Positions 16,349 through 24,502 of a DNA stretch of 40,602 nucleotides are shown here, piece after piece. The stretch is from Gammaproteobacteria bacterium (GTDB taxonomy: Bacteria; Pseudomonadota; Gammaproteobacteria; Steroidobacterales; Steroidobacteraceae). The position numbers and the translations under genes are program-made. Under the pieces are notes generated by a model. The model worked only from the letters and a program-made list of their open reading frames with translations, was not told the DNA's origin and searched no databases. Each line of letters begins with the position of its first letter. Positions within the stretch are counted from its first letter, which is position 1. The stretch covers positions 1 through 40,602 of the forward strand of contig JAQGOC010000016.1 of NCBI GenBank assembly GCA_028293805.1. Direction: 5' to 3'.

Positions 16349-16742
16349 AGTGCGCGCGCTCCTCGAGCAAAATGCAGCCAGTGCATTTGCGGGGCGACTA
16401 CGAGCACTGCCGGGATTTTCCCCTGGACGGGAGATCGTCCCGGGGACAGGACGCGCCCCCGCAATCAGATCTCCCGGGCTTTTATCCCGCCGTGTATCCA
16501 CGTCCGCGGCGCGGCGCGTGGACTGCCTCTCTCGGACCAGTCGCCTGCCGCAAGGCAGGCCGGAACCCTAGACGCACATTTCAGGCAGGTGTTGCAAAGC
16601 TCATGCCGGAGCGCAGGACTGCGCGTCGCGTCCGAACATTGGCCTTAGGAAATAGGAGGTTACGAGGGGAGCGGTCGCTACTGCGCGGCCGCCCTGGCGA
16701 CCCCTCGCGCACTACGGCGGAGGAGGCCCGACTCAGCTTGCC
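16349..16742. other. 394-bp gap with inverted repeats (leader of the dead receptor)
   Basis: No gene is supported here. The stretch contains a 9-bp inverted repeat CGGGAGATC (16428-16436) and GATCTCCCG (16468-16476). Nested inside is an 11-base palindrome GTCCC-G-GGGAC (16437-16447). A further perfect hairpin GCCTGCC-GCAA-GGCAGGC lies at 16543-16560, with a GNRA loop on the plus strand. Together they could form a structured 5' leader for the minus-strand receptor gene. I do not recognise a known riboswitch class. Confidence 0.5.
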
Positions 16743-17558
16743 CTAACACCGTACGTCGGAGTTGGATGTCAAAAGGCCGTACAGGTCCGGCCTTCTGTCG
16801 CGGCGATAGGAGTAGCTCTGCAGGGCCTCCTCCCGGACCTGTTTGCTGATTTCGCCCATGATCAGAGCCTCCCCGGTACCGGCGGCCGCCAGGGCGCTGC
16901 CATCCGGACCGGTCAGACAGGAGCCGCCGAGGAAGCGCATGCCGTTTGCCACGCCGGCGTGATTGCAATACGCGACGAAGAGCTGATTTTCGATGGAGCG
17001 CGCCGGCACAATGAAGTCCGGCACTTCCGCATGCGGGGCGGCGAGCGCCGTGGGAACGAGCACGACGTCCGCGCCCAGCAGGGCGACGCTCCGCACGGCT
17101 TCGGGATACTCGACGTCATAGCAGATCAGCAGACCAAACCGGAGCCCGCCGAATTCAAAGGGAGGCTCGAAGCACGGGCCGGGCTGGTAGGCGGCGCGCT
17201 CATCGGGGCCGAACAGATGGGTCTTGCGGTAATGCGACAGCACCGCCCCATCCGGGCCGATGACCTGGACCGAATTGTAAATGCGCCCGCTGTGGATTTC
17301 CCGCTCGGCGTAGCCATAAGCGATCGCGATGCCATTGCGGCGGGCGATGCCGGCAATGTGCTGTGCCGAAGGTCCGTTGGGCTGCTCCGCCAGCGTCGCC
17401 ACCGCGGCGCCGATGTTGTAACCGCAGAGCCAGCATTCCGGACATAACAGGAGTTCCGCACCCGCGGCGGCAGCGGCTTGCGCAGTCGTCGCCAACGCCG
17501 CCAGATTGGCGGCGACCTCCGCGGGGAACCCGCCCGTCTGCCACAAAGCCAGTTTCAT
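16743..17558 (-). CDS. Carbon-nitrogen hydrolase (nitrilase superfamily amidase)
   Basis: A 271-residue cytoplasmic amidase. The catalytic Glu-Lys-Cys triad is visible: E41 (LLLCPECWLCGYN), K112 (YRKTHLFGPDE) and C146 (GLLICYDVEYPE). The pattern suits aliphatic or stereoselective amidases and omega-amidase-like members rather than true nitrilases. The exact substrate is unknown. The gene diverges from gamma-glutamyltransferase 150 bp away, so a role in gamma-glutamyl or deaminated-glutathione turnover is possible, but this is inference from context. Confidence 0.88.
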   Translation of the reverse strand: MKLALWQTGGFPAEVAANLAALATTAQAAAAAGAELLLCPECWLCGYNIGAAVATLAEQPNGPSAQHIAGIARRNGIAIAYGYAEREIHSGRIYNSVQVIGPDGAVLSHYRKTHLFGPDERAAYQPGPCFEPPFEFGGLRFGLLICYDVEYPEAVRSVALLGADVVLVPTALAAPHAEVPDFIVPARSIENQLFVAYCNHAGVANGMRFLGGSCLTGPDGSALAAAGTGEALIMGEISKQVREEALQSYSYRRDRRPDLYGLLTSNSDVRC

Positions 17559-17710
17559 TTTTTCGCTACGCTCCCGTATACGTTTCTGTCCGCATGATGC
17601 GCTCAGGTGACCCCGGACTCCAGGCAGCGCACGGCGCTCGTGCCACCCCTGAAAGACTTTGTGCGGATCTGGACTATCGCTTGCCCTCCGGATGAGGCAA
17701 AGGAGAGATC

Positions 17711-19450
17711 ATGAATCTTCGAGCTCGCGCCAGGCTGCCGTTCCTGGCGGCAATCGTCACATCGCAGCTGTGTTTTGCCGGCGGCGGCCTGCATCCGGAG
17801 GTCGCGGAGCATGGGATGGTGGCCAGCGTCCACGAGCTCGCCTCCCGAGCCGGCGTGGAAATGATGCAAGCCGGCGGCAACGCCGTCGATGCGGCGGTGG
17901 CAACCGGGTTCGCTCTCGCTGTGGTGCATCCCGCGGCGGGCAATATCGGCGGCGGCGGTTTCATGCTCATCCGCATGCACGATGGCCAAACCCACTTTCT
18001 GGACTTTCGCGAGAAGGCCCCGGGCAAGGCGACAGCCATCATGTACCAGGATGCGCAGGGCAAGGTAATCCCCAACCTCAGCGTCATCGGCTACAAGGCC
18101 GCGGGCGTACCGGGCTCCGTCAAGGGGCTGGTGTACGCGCAGCAGCACTTCGGCAAGCTGGATCTCGGGCGGGCCATGGCCCCCGCCATCCGCCTCGCGC
18201 GCGCCGGCTATGTACTCAGTTGGAAGGACGCGCAGCAGATGACCCGCGACACGAATCTGTCGCAGTTCGCGGATTCCAAACGCATCTTCCAGAACAACGG
18301 CAAGGGTTGGCGGCCCGGGGAGGTCTTCAGGCAACCTGAGCTGGCCCGCACGCTCGAACGTATCGCCGCCGCGCCCGATGATTTCTACCATGGGACCATT
18401 GCGCGCGAGATCGCCGAGTTCGTGCAGAAGGGCGGCGGCCTCATCACCGCAGAGGATCTGGCAAACTACGACGTGAAGGACCGTGCGCCGGTGCGTGGCA
18501 CCTATCGCGGGCTCGAAATCATCAGTGCGCCGCCGCCATCGTCGGGTGGAATCGCACTTCTGGAAACGCTCAACATCCTCGAAGGTTATGACCTCGCGAA
18601 GGCGGGGCTCGATGCGGCGCAGTCCATCCATCTGATCACCGAAGCGTACCGACGCGCTTTCTACGACCGCGCTCAATTTCTCGGCGATCCCGAGTTCAGC
18701 GCCCTTCCGGTGCTGCAACTCGCCGATAAAAAATACGCGGTCGCCTGGCGCGATTCGATTCACCCGCAACAGGCCAGCAGCTCCGCGGCGCTCGCGCGAC
18801 CCGCGATTTCCCCGGAGCTTGCCCGCTACGCGGCTGAGCATCCCGTCCTGGCACCGGTCAAGGAATCCACGCAGACCACGCACTACTCCGTCGTAGACGC
18901 CGCCGGGAATGCGGTTGCCGTGACCACAACGCTCAACGACTGGTTCGGCTCGAAGGTCACGGTCGGATCGCTCGGGTTTCTCCTCAATGACGAGATGGAC
19001 GACTTTTCCGCCAAGCCCGGCGTGCCCAACATGTTCGGACTCATTCAGGGCGAAGCCAACGCCGTGGGCCCCAACAAACGCCCGCTGTCGGCGATGACAC
19101 CGACCCTCGTCCTCAAAGGCGGCAAGCTCTGGCTCGTCCTGGGAAGCCCCGGAGGGCCGACGATCATCACGACGGTGGCCAACATCCTGATCGGTGTGGC
19201 GGACTATGGCCTGGACATTCAAGAGGCAGTGAACGCACCGCGCTTTCACCATCAGTGGGTGCCCGATCGCCTCCTCATGGAGCGCAACCGCTTCTCGCCG
19301 GATACGCTGCGCCTCCTGCAGGCTTGGGGCCACACCTTTACGTTCGGCGGCGGCGGCGATGGGGAATGTATCGAAATCGATCTCAGTACAGGCGTACGCC
19401 TGGGCGCCAGCGATGGACGCAATGAAACCGGGAAGGCCGTGGGGTATTAG
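17711..19450 (+). CDS. ggt: Gamma-glutamyltransferase
   Basis: A 579-residue Ntn-hydrolase precursor that cleaves gamma-glutamyl bonds of glutathione. A Sec-type signal (about residues 1-22) directs it to the periplasm. The small subunit begins at the autoprocessing Thr389 in QTTHYSVVD. Downstream are LNDEMDDFSAKPGVPN, VGPNKRPLSAMTPT and GSPGGPTIITTV, the glycine-rich loop of the oxyanion site. The large subunit shows GGNAVDAAVATGFAL and DFREKAPG. AGGAG lies 6 bases before the ATG. Length and motifs are full. Confidence 0.96.
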   Translation: MNLRARARLPFLAAIVTSQLCFAGGGLHPEVAEHGMVASVHELASRAGVEMMQAGGNAVDAAVATGFALAVVHPAAGNIGGGGFMLIRMHDGQTHFLDFREKAPGKATAIMYQDAQGKVIPNLSVIGYKAAGVPGSVKGLVYAQQHFGKLDLGRAMAPAIRLARAGYVLSWKDAQQMTRDTNLSQFADSKRIFQNNGKGWRPGEVFRQPELARTLERIAAAPDDFYHGTIAREIAEFVQKGGGLITAEDLANYDVKDRAPVRGTYRGLEIISAPPPSSGGIALLETLNILEGYDLAKAGLDAAQSIHLITEAYRRAFYDRAQFLGDPEFSALPVLQLADKKYAVAWRDSIHPQQASSSAALARPAISPELARYAAEHPVLAPVKESTQTTHYSVVDAAGNAVAVTTTLNDWFGSKVTVGSLGFLLNDEMDDFSAKPGVPNMFGLIQGEANAVGPNKRPLSAMTPTLVLKGGKLWLVLGSPGGPTIITTVANILIGVADYGLDIQEAVNAPRFHHQWVPDRLLMERNRFSPDTLRLLQAWGHTFTFGGGGDGECIEIDLSTGVRLGASDGRNETGKAVGY

Positions 19451-19590
19451 GAACCTGCGGCCGTACCGCGCGAGCTCGAATTGCCTGCAGGTCCGCGACT
19501 CGCTTCGGCCGGCTCACTCATCTAGGCTAGCGCTCCTGAAGCGTTCAAAATCGATCTTCCGCTCGCCGTCCATGAACCCCATTTATTCGG

Positions 19591-21516
19591 ATGTTCGCCA
19601 CCATGCCCACCGAAACATTTCCGATCGACCTTACCCGGCTACAGCCGCTGCAGCTGGACCCCGCCGTAACCGCTCTGACGGATGCGCAGAGGGCGACGCT
19701 CAAGCACAACATTCAGCTGTGCCGTGACGTTATCGTGTTTTTCACGGCGCTGGCCGGGGCGAAGGGACTGTCGGGGCACACGGGCGGCGCCTACGACACC
19801 GTTCCCGAGCTCACGATCATCCGGGCGTTCATCGCCAACGGCACGCCCATCGTGCCCATTTTTTACGACGAGGCCGGGCATCGCGTGGCATCGCAATATC
19901 TGCTCAGCGTGCTCAACGGCGCGCTGCCGGCGGAGAAACTGTTGCATTATCGGGAGTTCGGCAGCGGGCTGCCGGGCCATCCCGAAAAACTGCTGACGCC
20001 GGGTGTCGAATTCAGCTCCGGCCGTCTCGGCCATATGTGGGCATTCTGCAATGGCGTGGCCATGGCGAATCCGGGCAAGGCCGTCATTCTCCTCGGCTCC
20101 GACGGCAGCCAGATGGAGGGTGACAACGCCGAGGCCGCGCGCCTCACGGTAGGCAAGCAACTGAATGTGAAGGTGCTCGTCGACGACAACAACGTGACCA
20201 TCGCAGGCCACCCGCAGGAGTACATGGTCGGCTACGACTTGACCCGGACACTGTCCGGGCACGGCCTGCTGACCGAAACGACCCTGGGCGAGGACCTCGA
20301 TGCACTCTTCATCGATCTTTGCCGGATGTTCGCCGATGAGCGCCCGCATGCGCTCGTGATCAAGCGGCCGATGGCTCCGGGCATCGCGGGCGCCGAGGGC
20401 AACCCGAAGGCCCACGAGGTCCTCGAGGCCGAGACCGCGATCCAGTATCTGGAGAAGCGCGGCGGGTACGAACGGGCAATTGACATGCTCAAGGCGGCCA
20501 AACCCGCCAAGAGCCCGCTCACCTTCCGCGGCTCCGCGGGTGTCGGCAAGAATCGCGATGACTTCGGCAAAATCATCAACGAGATTCTCGAGGGCATGAG
20601 TGCAGCGGAGCGTGTCGCGAGCGTGCGCGTATTCGACAACGACCTCGAGGGCTCCTGCGGCCTCCACCATATCCGTAAGAAGCATCCCGAGGTCTTCGTC
20701 CGCGGCGGCATCATGGAGCGCGGCAACTATTCGGCCGCGGCCGGGTTCGGCTCCGCCCAAGGCAGGCAGGGAATCTACGGCACGTTCAGCGCCTTCCTGG
20801 AGATGTGTGTCAGCGAGATCACCATGGCGCGCCTGAATTTCTCGAACGTGTTGGCGCACTTCAGCCATAGCGGCGTCGATGACATGGCTGACAACACCTG
20901 CCACTTCGGCATCAACAGCATGTTTGCCGACGGCGGGGTAACTCCGGGCCACGGCGAGGACACCACCCGCCTTTACTTCCCGGTTGACCAGCATCAGTTC
21001 GCCGCGTGCGTCAAACGCGTTTTCAACGATCCAGGCCTGCGGTTTCTGTTTACGACGCGCGCCCCCGTGCCTGACATTCTCGGTGAGGACGGCAAGCCGT
21101 TGTACCAGGGAAAGCCGTTCGAGCCGGGCAGGGATTACATCGTGCGCGAGGCGCCCGCCGGCGGTGGCTACGTCGTTGCAACGGGGGAGACCGTGTATCG
21201 CGCGCTGGATGCGGTCATTCGCCTGAACGAGCAGGGTGTGAAGGTGGGCCTGGTCAACAAGGCGACGGTGAATGTCGTCGATCACGACATGATGAAGCGG
21301 CTCGCCGGTGCCCCCTTCGTACTCGTCGCGGAAGGCTGGAACGTGAAGACGGGGCTCGGCAGCCGTTTCGGGAGTTATCTCCTGCAGGCCGGCTTCAAAG
21401 GCCGGTACGACCATATCGGCACGTACAAGGAAGGCGCGGGCGGACTATGGCAGCAGATGGGATATCAGGGAGTGGACTCCGATGGCATCGTGCACGCCAC
21501 GAAGGCGCTGCTCTGA
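19591..21516 (+). CDS. Transketolase-like thiamine-diphosphate enzyme
   Basis: A 641-residue TPP enzyme with the transketolase three-domain order. The PP domain (about 1-290) has GSDGSQMEGDNAEAARLTVG and VDDNN, the Mg-TPP motif. The Pyr domain carries the likely cofactor-activating Glu376 in GGIMERGNYSAAAGFG, followed by YGTFSAFLEM. A C-terminal domain follows. The active-site loops differ from standard transketolase: SGHTGGAYDTVPE replaces the GHPGGPL block, and FADGGVTPGHGEDTTRLYF replaces GEDGPTHQPVE. Donor and acceptor sugars may therefore differ. The start is ATG 19591 or 19603, with no strong ribosome site. A terminator hairpin follows the stop. Confidence 0.8.
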   Translation: MFATMPTETFPIDLTRLQPLQLDPAVTALTDAQRATLKHNIQLCRDVIVFFTALAGAKGLSGHTGGAYDTVPELTIIRAFIANGTPIVPIFYDEAGHRVASQYLLSVLNGALPAEKLLHYREFGSGLPGHPEKLLTPGVEFSSGRLGHMWAFCNGVAMANPGKAVILLGSDGSQMEGDNAEAARLTVGKQLNVKVLVDDNNVTIAGHPQEYMVGYDLTRTLSGHGLLTETTLGEDLDALFIDLCRMFADERPHALVIKRPMAPGIAGAEGNPKAHEVLEAETAIQYLEKRGGYERAIDMLKAAKPAKSPLTFRGSAGVGKNRDDFGKIINEILEGMSAAERVASVRVFDNDLEGSCGLHHIRKKHPEVFVRGGIMERGNYSAAAGFGSAQGRQGIYGTFSAFLEMCVSEITMARLNFSNVLAHFSHSGVDDMADNTCHFGINSMFADGGVTPGHGEDTTRLYFPVDQHQFAACVKRVFNDPGLRFLFTTRAPVPDILGEDGKPLYQGKPFEPGRDYIVREAPAGGGYVVATGETVYRALDAVIRLNEQGVKVGLVNKATVNVVDHDMMKRLAGAPFVLVAEGWNVKTGLGSRFGSYLLQAGFKGRYDHIGTYKEGAGGLWQQMGYQGVDSDGIVHATKALL

Positions 21517-21558
21517 GGCGCAGGCAGGTCGTTCGAACCTGGACCGCACTGCGGTGCC

Positions 21559-21590
21559 GCGGGTCCGCACCCCTCATGCGGACCCGCTTT
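21559..21590 (+). terminator. Terminator after the transketolase-like gene
   Basis: A perfect 11-bp stem, GCGGGTCCGCA (21559-21569) and TGCGGACCCGC (21577-21587), with a 7-base loop, followed by TTT. It lies 43 bp after the stop and 38 bp before the convergent lipoprotein stop, so it probably serves both directions. Confidence 0.75.
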
Positions 21591-21627
21591 GCGGGCAATG
21601 GGCCGAATCATGCCGTGCGGGTGCGTG

Positions 21628-22017
21628 TCAGCGATTCGCCTTCAAGGATCTCGCTCTGGCCTTGACCATGTCGAGTTGCGCGTTTGCCTGATCCTTACAA
21701 GCCTTCTGCGCGTCGCCCCCGAGCGCCTCGCACTTTGCCAGAGCAATCTTATTCTCGCCTTCAGCCTGCGTCACCGCATCGTCGGCAGCCGCGCCTACGG
21801 CCTTGGAGTCCGCCTTGTCGACGTCCTTGGCGAGGTCGTTGCTGACCGCGGCGTCCGTCCTGGCTTCATTCTCCTGGGCCTTCAGGTCCTTCTTTTCAGC
21901 GGAAGCGGTCGCTTTCGCGACATCGCTATCGACCTTGGCCGGCGATTCGGCCTTGTTGCAGCCGGCCAGTGTCAACATCGTGACAGCCGCCAGCGTCCCG
22001 AAAAAATGTGCCCTCAT
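21628..22017 (-). CDS. Small Ala/Lys/Asp-rich lipoprotein
   Basis: A 129-residue predicted lipoprotein. The signal is MRAHFFGTLAAVTMLTLAGC with lipobox LAGC, so the mature protein starts at Cys20. The mature part is a charged, probably helical or coiled-coil chain (KATASAEKKDLKAQENEAR, VSNDLAKDVDKADSKAVG). It ends in a segment with two cysteines (AKCEALGGDAQKACKDQANA) resembling DUF-type periplasmic stress proteins. ATG 22017 is preceded by GGGGAGAG. It is separated from the upstream dps gene by 217 bp. Function unknown. Confidence 0.8.
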   Translation of the reverse strand: MRAHFFGTLAAVTMLTLAGCNKAESPAKVDSDVAKATASAEKKDLKAQENEARTDAAVSNDLAKDVDKADSKAVGAAADDAVTQAEGENKIALAKCEALGGDAQKACKDQANAQLDMVKARARSLKANR

Positions 22018-22234
22018 CGTCACTCTCCCCATTTGGTTGTCGATTTCGGCGGACCGGGCGCCGGCGCCCTGCCCGCTCGTACCGAGCTTCAGCAAGAGGT
22101 GTGCCGTCAGGGGCGAGGACTCCAACACATGCTGCGCCAGAGCCCTGGCTTCGTGGGTCGAGCGCGCATGGGCACCGTGCACCAACGGTATAGCCGCGCC
22201 CGTTGTCGGCAACGGGCGCCTCGTCCGCCGCGGG

Positions 22235-22765
22235 TCAACGCTGCCGGCTGGCCTCGAACAGAAACCAGGTGCGGCGTTCGGTTTCGTCGATCCAGTTCTC
22301 GATCAAGCTTGCGGTCGCGATGTCGCGCAGCTCGTCCACTACGTCGTGCACTTCGCGCAGCCGCGCAGCCAGCGCCTGGTTGTCCTCGCGCAGCTCGGCC
22401 AGCATGTCGAGGGGCTCGACGTAGTCTGCATCGTTATCCTTGATACGCTGCAGGCGGGCAATGTGCCCGATCGACCGGAGCGTCGAGCCACCCACCTTGC
22501 GGATACGCTCGGCGATCGGATCGCCCATCGCATAGATCTGATCCGCCTGCTCATCCAGCAGCAGGTGGTAGTCGCGGAAATGCGGACCGCTCATGTGCCA
22601 GTGAAAATTCTTTGTCTTGAAATATAAAGCGAACACATCGGCGAGGATCGCATTCATGCCGCCGGTGATGTCCGCCGAGGCCTTCGCACCAAGATCGCTC
22701 GGCGTCGCCAGCGGCGCTTTGCGCCGCTCCTTGAGTTCAGTTTTTTTCGCGTCTTTCATTGCCAT
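22235..22765 (-). CDS. dps: Dps family DNA-protecting ferritin
   Basis: A 176-residue ferritin-like protein forming 12-subunit shells that oxidise Fe(II) with peroxide and protect DNA. The inter-subunit ferroxidase ligands are recognisable: H55 in FHWHMSG, H67 and D71 in DYHLLLDE, and D82 and E86 in GDPIAERI. The N-terminal tail is Lys/Arg-rich (KDAKKTELKERRK), as in DNA-binding Dps proteins. GAGGC precedes the ATG. It fits with the other peroxide-defence genes in the window. Confidence 0.93.
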   Translation of the reverse strand: MAMKDAKKTELKERRKAPLATPSDLGAKASADITGGMNAILADVFALYFKTKNFHWHMSGPHFRDYHLLLDEQADQIYAMGDPIAERIRKVGGSTLRSIGHIARLQRIKDNDADYVEPLDMLAELREDNQALAARLREVHDVVDELRDIATASLIENWIDETERRTWFLFEASRQR

Positions 22766-22858
22766 GACTGTGCCTCGATGGTGGGATCGGCTGCCGATTA
22801 GAGCATGCCGGAGCGGGCCGCGCCCGCCAACTCTCGGCGCGATGCCGGACGCCGTGAG

Positions 22859-24082
22859 TCAGGGCATGATGACTCTGACGTGGATGGCCCTCGAGCCACC
22901 ATACACGCCGTGGTTGGCATCCGCCATGAGGAGACCGCCGTGCCAGGGAAGGATGGCCTGGTTCTGTGTACTGGCGTTGGCCAGAACTGTTTCGCGCAGT
23001 TCGCCGTGGGTCCATTGGAACATCGCAATGCGGCAAGGTATGCCGGGGTGAGTCGGCGGTCGGCCTTCCGGCCTTGCGGGGTCGCAGGCCTGTTCTTGCT
23101 CGGCGACGAGAAAGTACGGTGTCCCGTCCTGCCAGTCGCCCAGATTGATCTCGTGCACGTCACGGTAGCTGGAGGCCACGTCGTGAGCAATCCACGCCGC
23201 GCCAGGGTCGTCGGGCTGCTCATACCAGGTGATCCCCCGCGCATCCGTCGTACCACCCGGTCCCTCGTGTTCGTTTGCTGCGGTGATGACATCGTCCTTC
23301 ATGGACGATATTCTTCCAGCGGCAAAACTGTTGCCGACGTTGCCGGGACCGATGTAGTGCTTGACCCAGTTTGCGGTGCGGGCATTGCCGCCTGTCAGGC
23401 GCGGGTTCTCATACCAGAATACACCGCCGCTGTGATCAGCGCCCACGAGGTGCGGCGTGGGATCGGTGCCGATCCTGATGACCGCAATGTCGTCGCCCAC
23501 GTCGGCAACGTTGTAAACCAGCTGCCAGTGGCGGGGGTCGTTCTGGAACGCCACGAATTCAGGCGCTCCCAAACTGATCGCACCCGAACAGATGACATCG
23601 ATCCTGCCATCCCCATCGAGGTCCTCCAGCCGGATGTCGTGACAGCCATGATCCGGATTGATCACGCGGCGGGGCCACTGTCGGGTGACGCCTGCGATGT
23701 TGCCGTGATTCCCGGGATTGTCGAACCAGATGATCTTGTTGCCGATGGAGGCGATGATCCCGGGATAAGCGTCGCCGGGAAATTTGACGGCGCGCATCCG
23801 CTCGTACGCGCCGCCCTTTTTTGTGATGGTGGACCGCACCCACGGCCCCTCCATTTTGTGGCTGGTCGACCGATACAGGTATATGCCACCCCGTCCATTG
23901 CCGACGATGACGCTCGGAAACGCTCGCGAGGCGAAGTAATCGGCAACTTTTTCCAGGGGCTCGCCGACCGGGAAATCGGCATCGATGACCACGTCCTGGG
24001 TGATCGACTGCGCACCGGCCTTCCCGGCGGCAACCACGCTCAACGAAAGCGACGCAAGCAACACTGGCAACATCGCTTTCAT
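22859..24082 (-). CDS. Secreted FG-GAP/VCBS-like beta-propeller protein
   Basis: A 407-residue exported protein with a Sec signal at the N-terminus (MKAMLPVLLASLSLSVVAAG, cleaved near AGA-QS). The mature chain has repeated Trp/Tyr-rich blades such as IIWFDNPG, VFWYENPR and ITWYEQPD, each near a short GDD/DG strand. One Ca-binding loop, DLDGDGRIDV, is present. This fits FG-GAP/VCBS propellers, which are usually secreted or surface proteins of unknown ligand. ATG 24082 is chosen over 24109 for its GGAA ribosome site and signal start. No partner gene is evident. Confidence 0.75.
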   Translation of the reverse strand: MKAMLPVLLASLSLSVVAAGKAGAQSITQDVVIDADFPVGEPLEKVADYFASRAFPSVIVGNGRGGIYLYRSTSHKMEGPWVRSTITKKGGAYERMRAVKFPGDAYPGIIASIGNKIIWFDNPGNHGNIAGVTRQWPRRVINPDHGCHDIRLEDLDGDGRIDVICSGAISLGAPEFVAFQNDPRHWQLVYNVADVGDDIAVIRIGTDPTPHLVGADHSGGVFWYENPRLTGGNARTANWVKHYIGPGNVGNSFAAGRISSMKDDVITAANEHEGPGGTTDARGITWYEQPDDPGAAWIAHDVASSYRDVHEINLGDWQDGTPYFLVAEQEQACDPARPEGRPPTHPGIPCRIAMFQWTHGELRETVLANASTQNQAILPWHGGLLMADANHGVYGGSRAIHVRVIMP

Positions 24083-24502
24083 ATCGATTCCACGCGGGGG
24101 ATGATGCACGCGTGGCCGCCCGCGGCATTATTCTTCAGCAATCCTTTCAGCACAGGGGCGAAACTGGCAGTAGATCGGACCCGGGTCAAGCGCTGCCTGA
24201 GACTGCAAGGCGCTCTACGGGAACCAATGGCCGCTTCCGGCGTGTTGGTCAGCAGCGTGTACAGCTCGATGATGGCGCCCGAGCCGCTGCGTAACACCGG
24301 CTGCGCCTCCAACCGGTACTAGCCGCAGCACGCGCAGCCGGTCGCACTTCCTGCCGCGCATGCCCCCGAGGTTCCCGTCTCGTCGGTGATATCTCATTGG
24401 CCCGGACAGGGGCTTTTCCCATGAGATACGCCGGGGGGACCGGAACTTAAGTTGCGCCCGCGAATTTCGCTTAAGTGCCCAACCCATTGCCGCCTGCCAA
24501 AA
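24083..24502. other. 420-bp intergenic region with two stem-loops before the ROK gene
   Basis: No gene is supported. Two inverted repeats stand close together. The first is TATCTCATTGG (24390-24400) with CCCATGAGATA (24418-24428), pairing at 10 of 11 positions. The second is ACTTAAG (24445-24451) with CTTAAGT (24470-24476), perfect over 7 bp. They lie 27-113 bases upstream of the ROK start and could be a leader RNA or operators. The region from 24083 to about 24380 shows nothing further. Confidence 0.5.

Noticed and set aside
17603-19333. 576-codon minus-strand ORF opposite ggt
   Set aside because: It is the antisense shadow of a certain gamma-glutamyltransferase gene; its composition is rich in Arg/His/Gly and no family is recognisable.
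19639-21414. 591-codon minus-strand ORF opposite the transketolase-like gene
   Set aside because: Antisense shadow of high-GC codons; the plus-strand frame has clear TPP-enzyme motifs and the reverse has none.
22805-24322. 505-codon plus-strand ORF opposite the FG-GAP-like gene
   Set aside because: Shadow ORF; the minus strand has a signal peptide, propeller blades and a DxDxDG loop.
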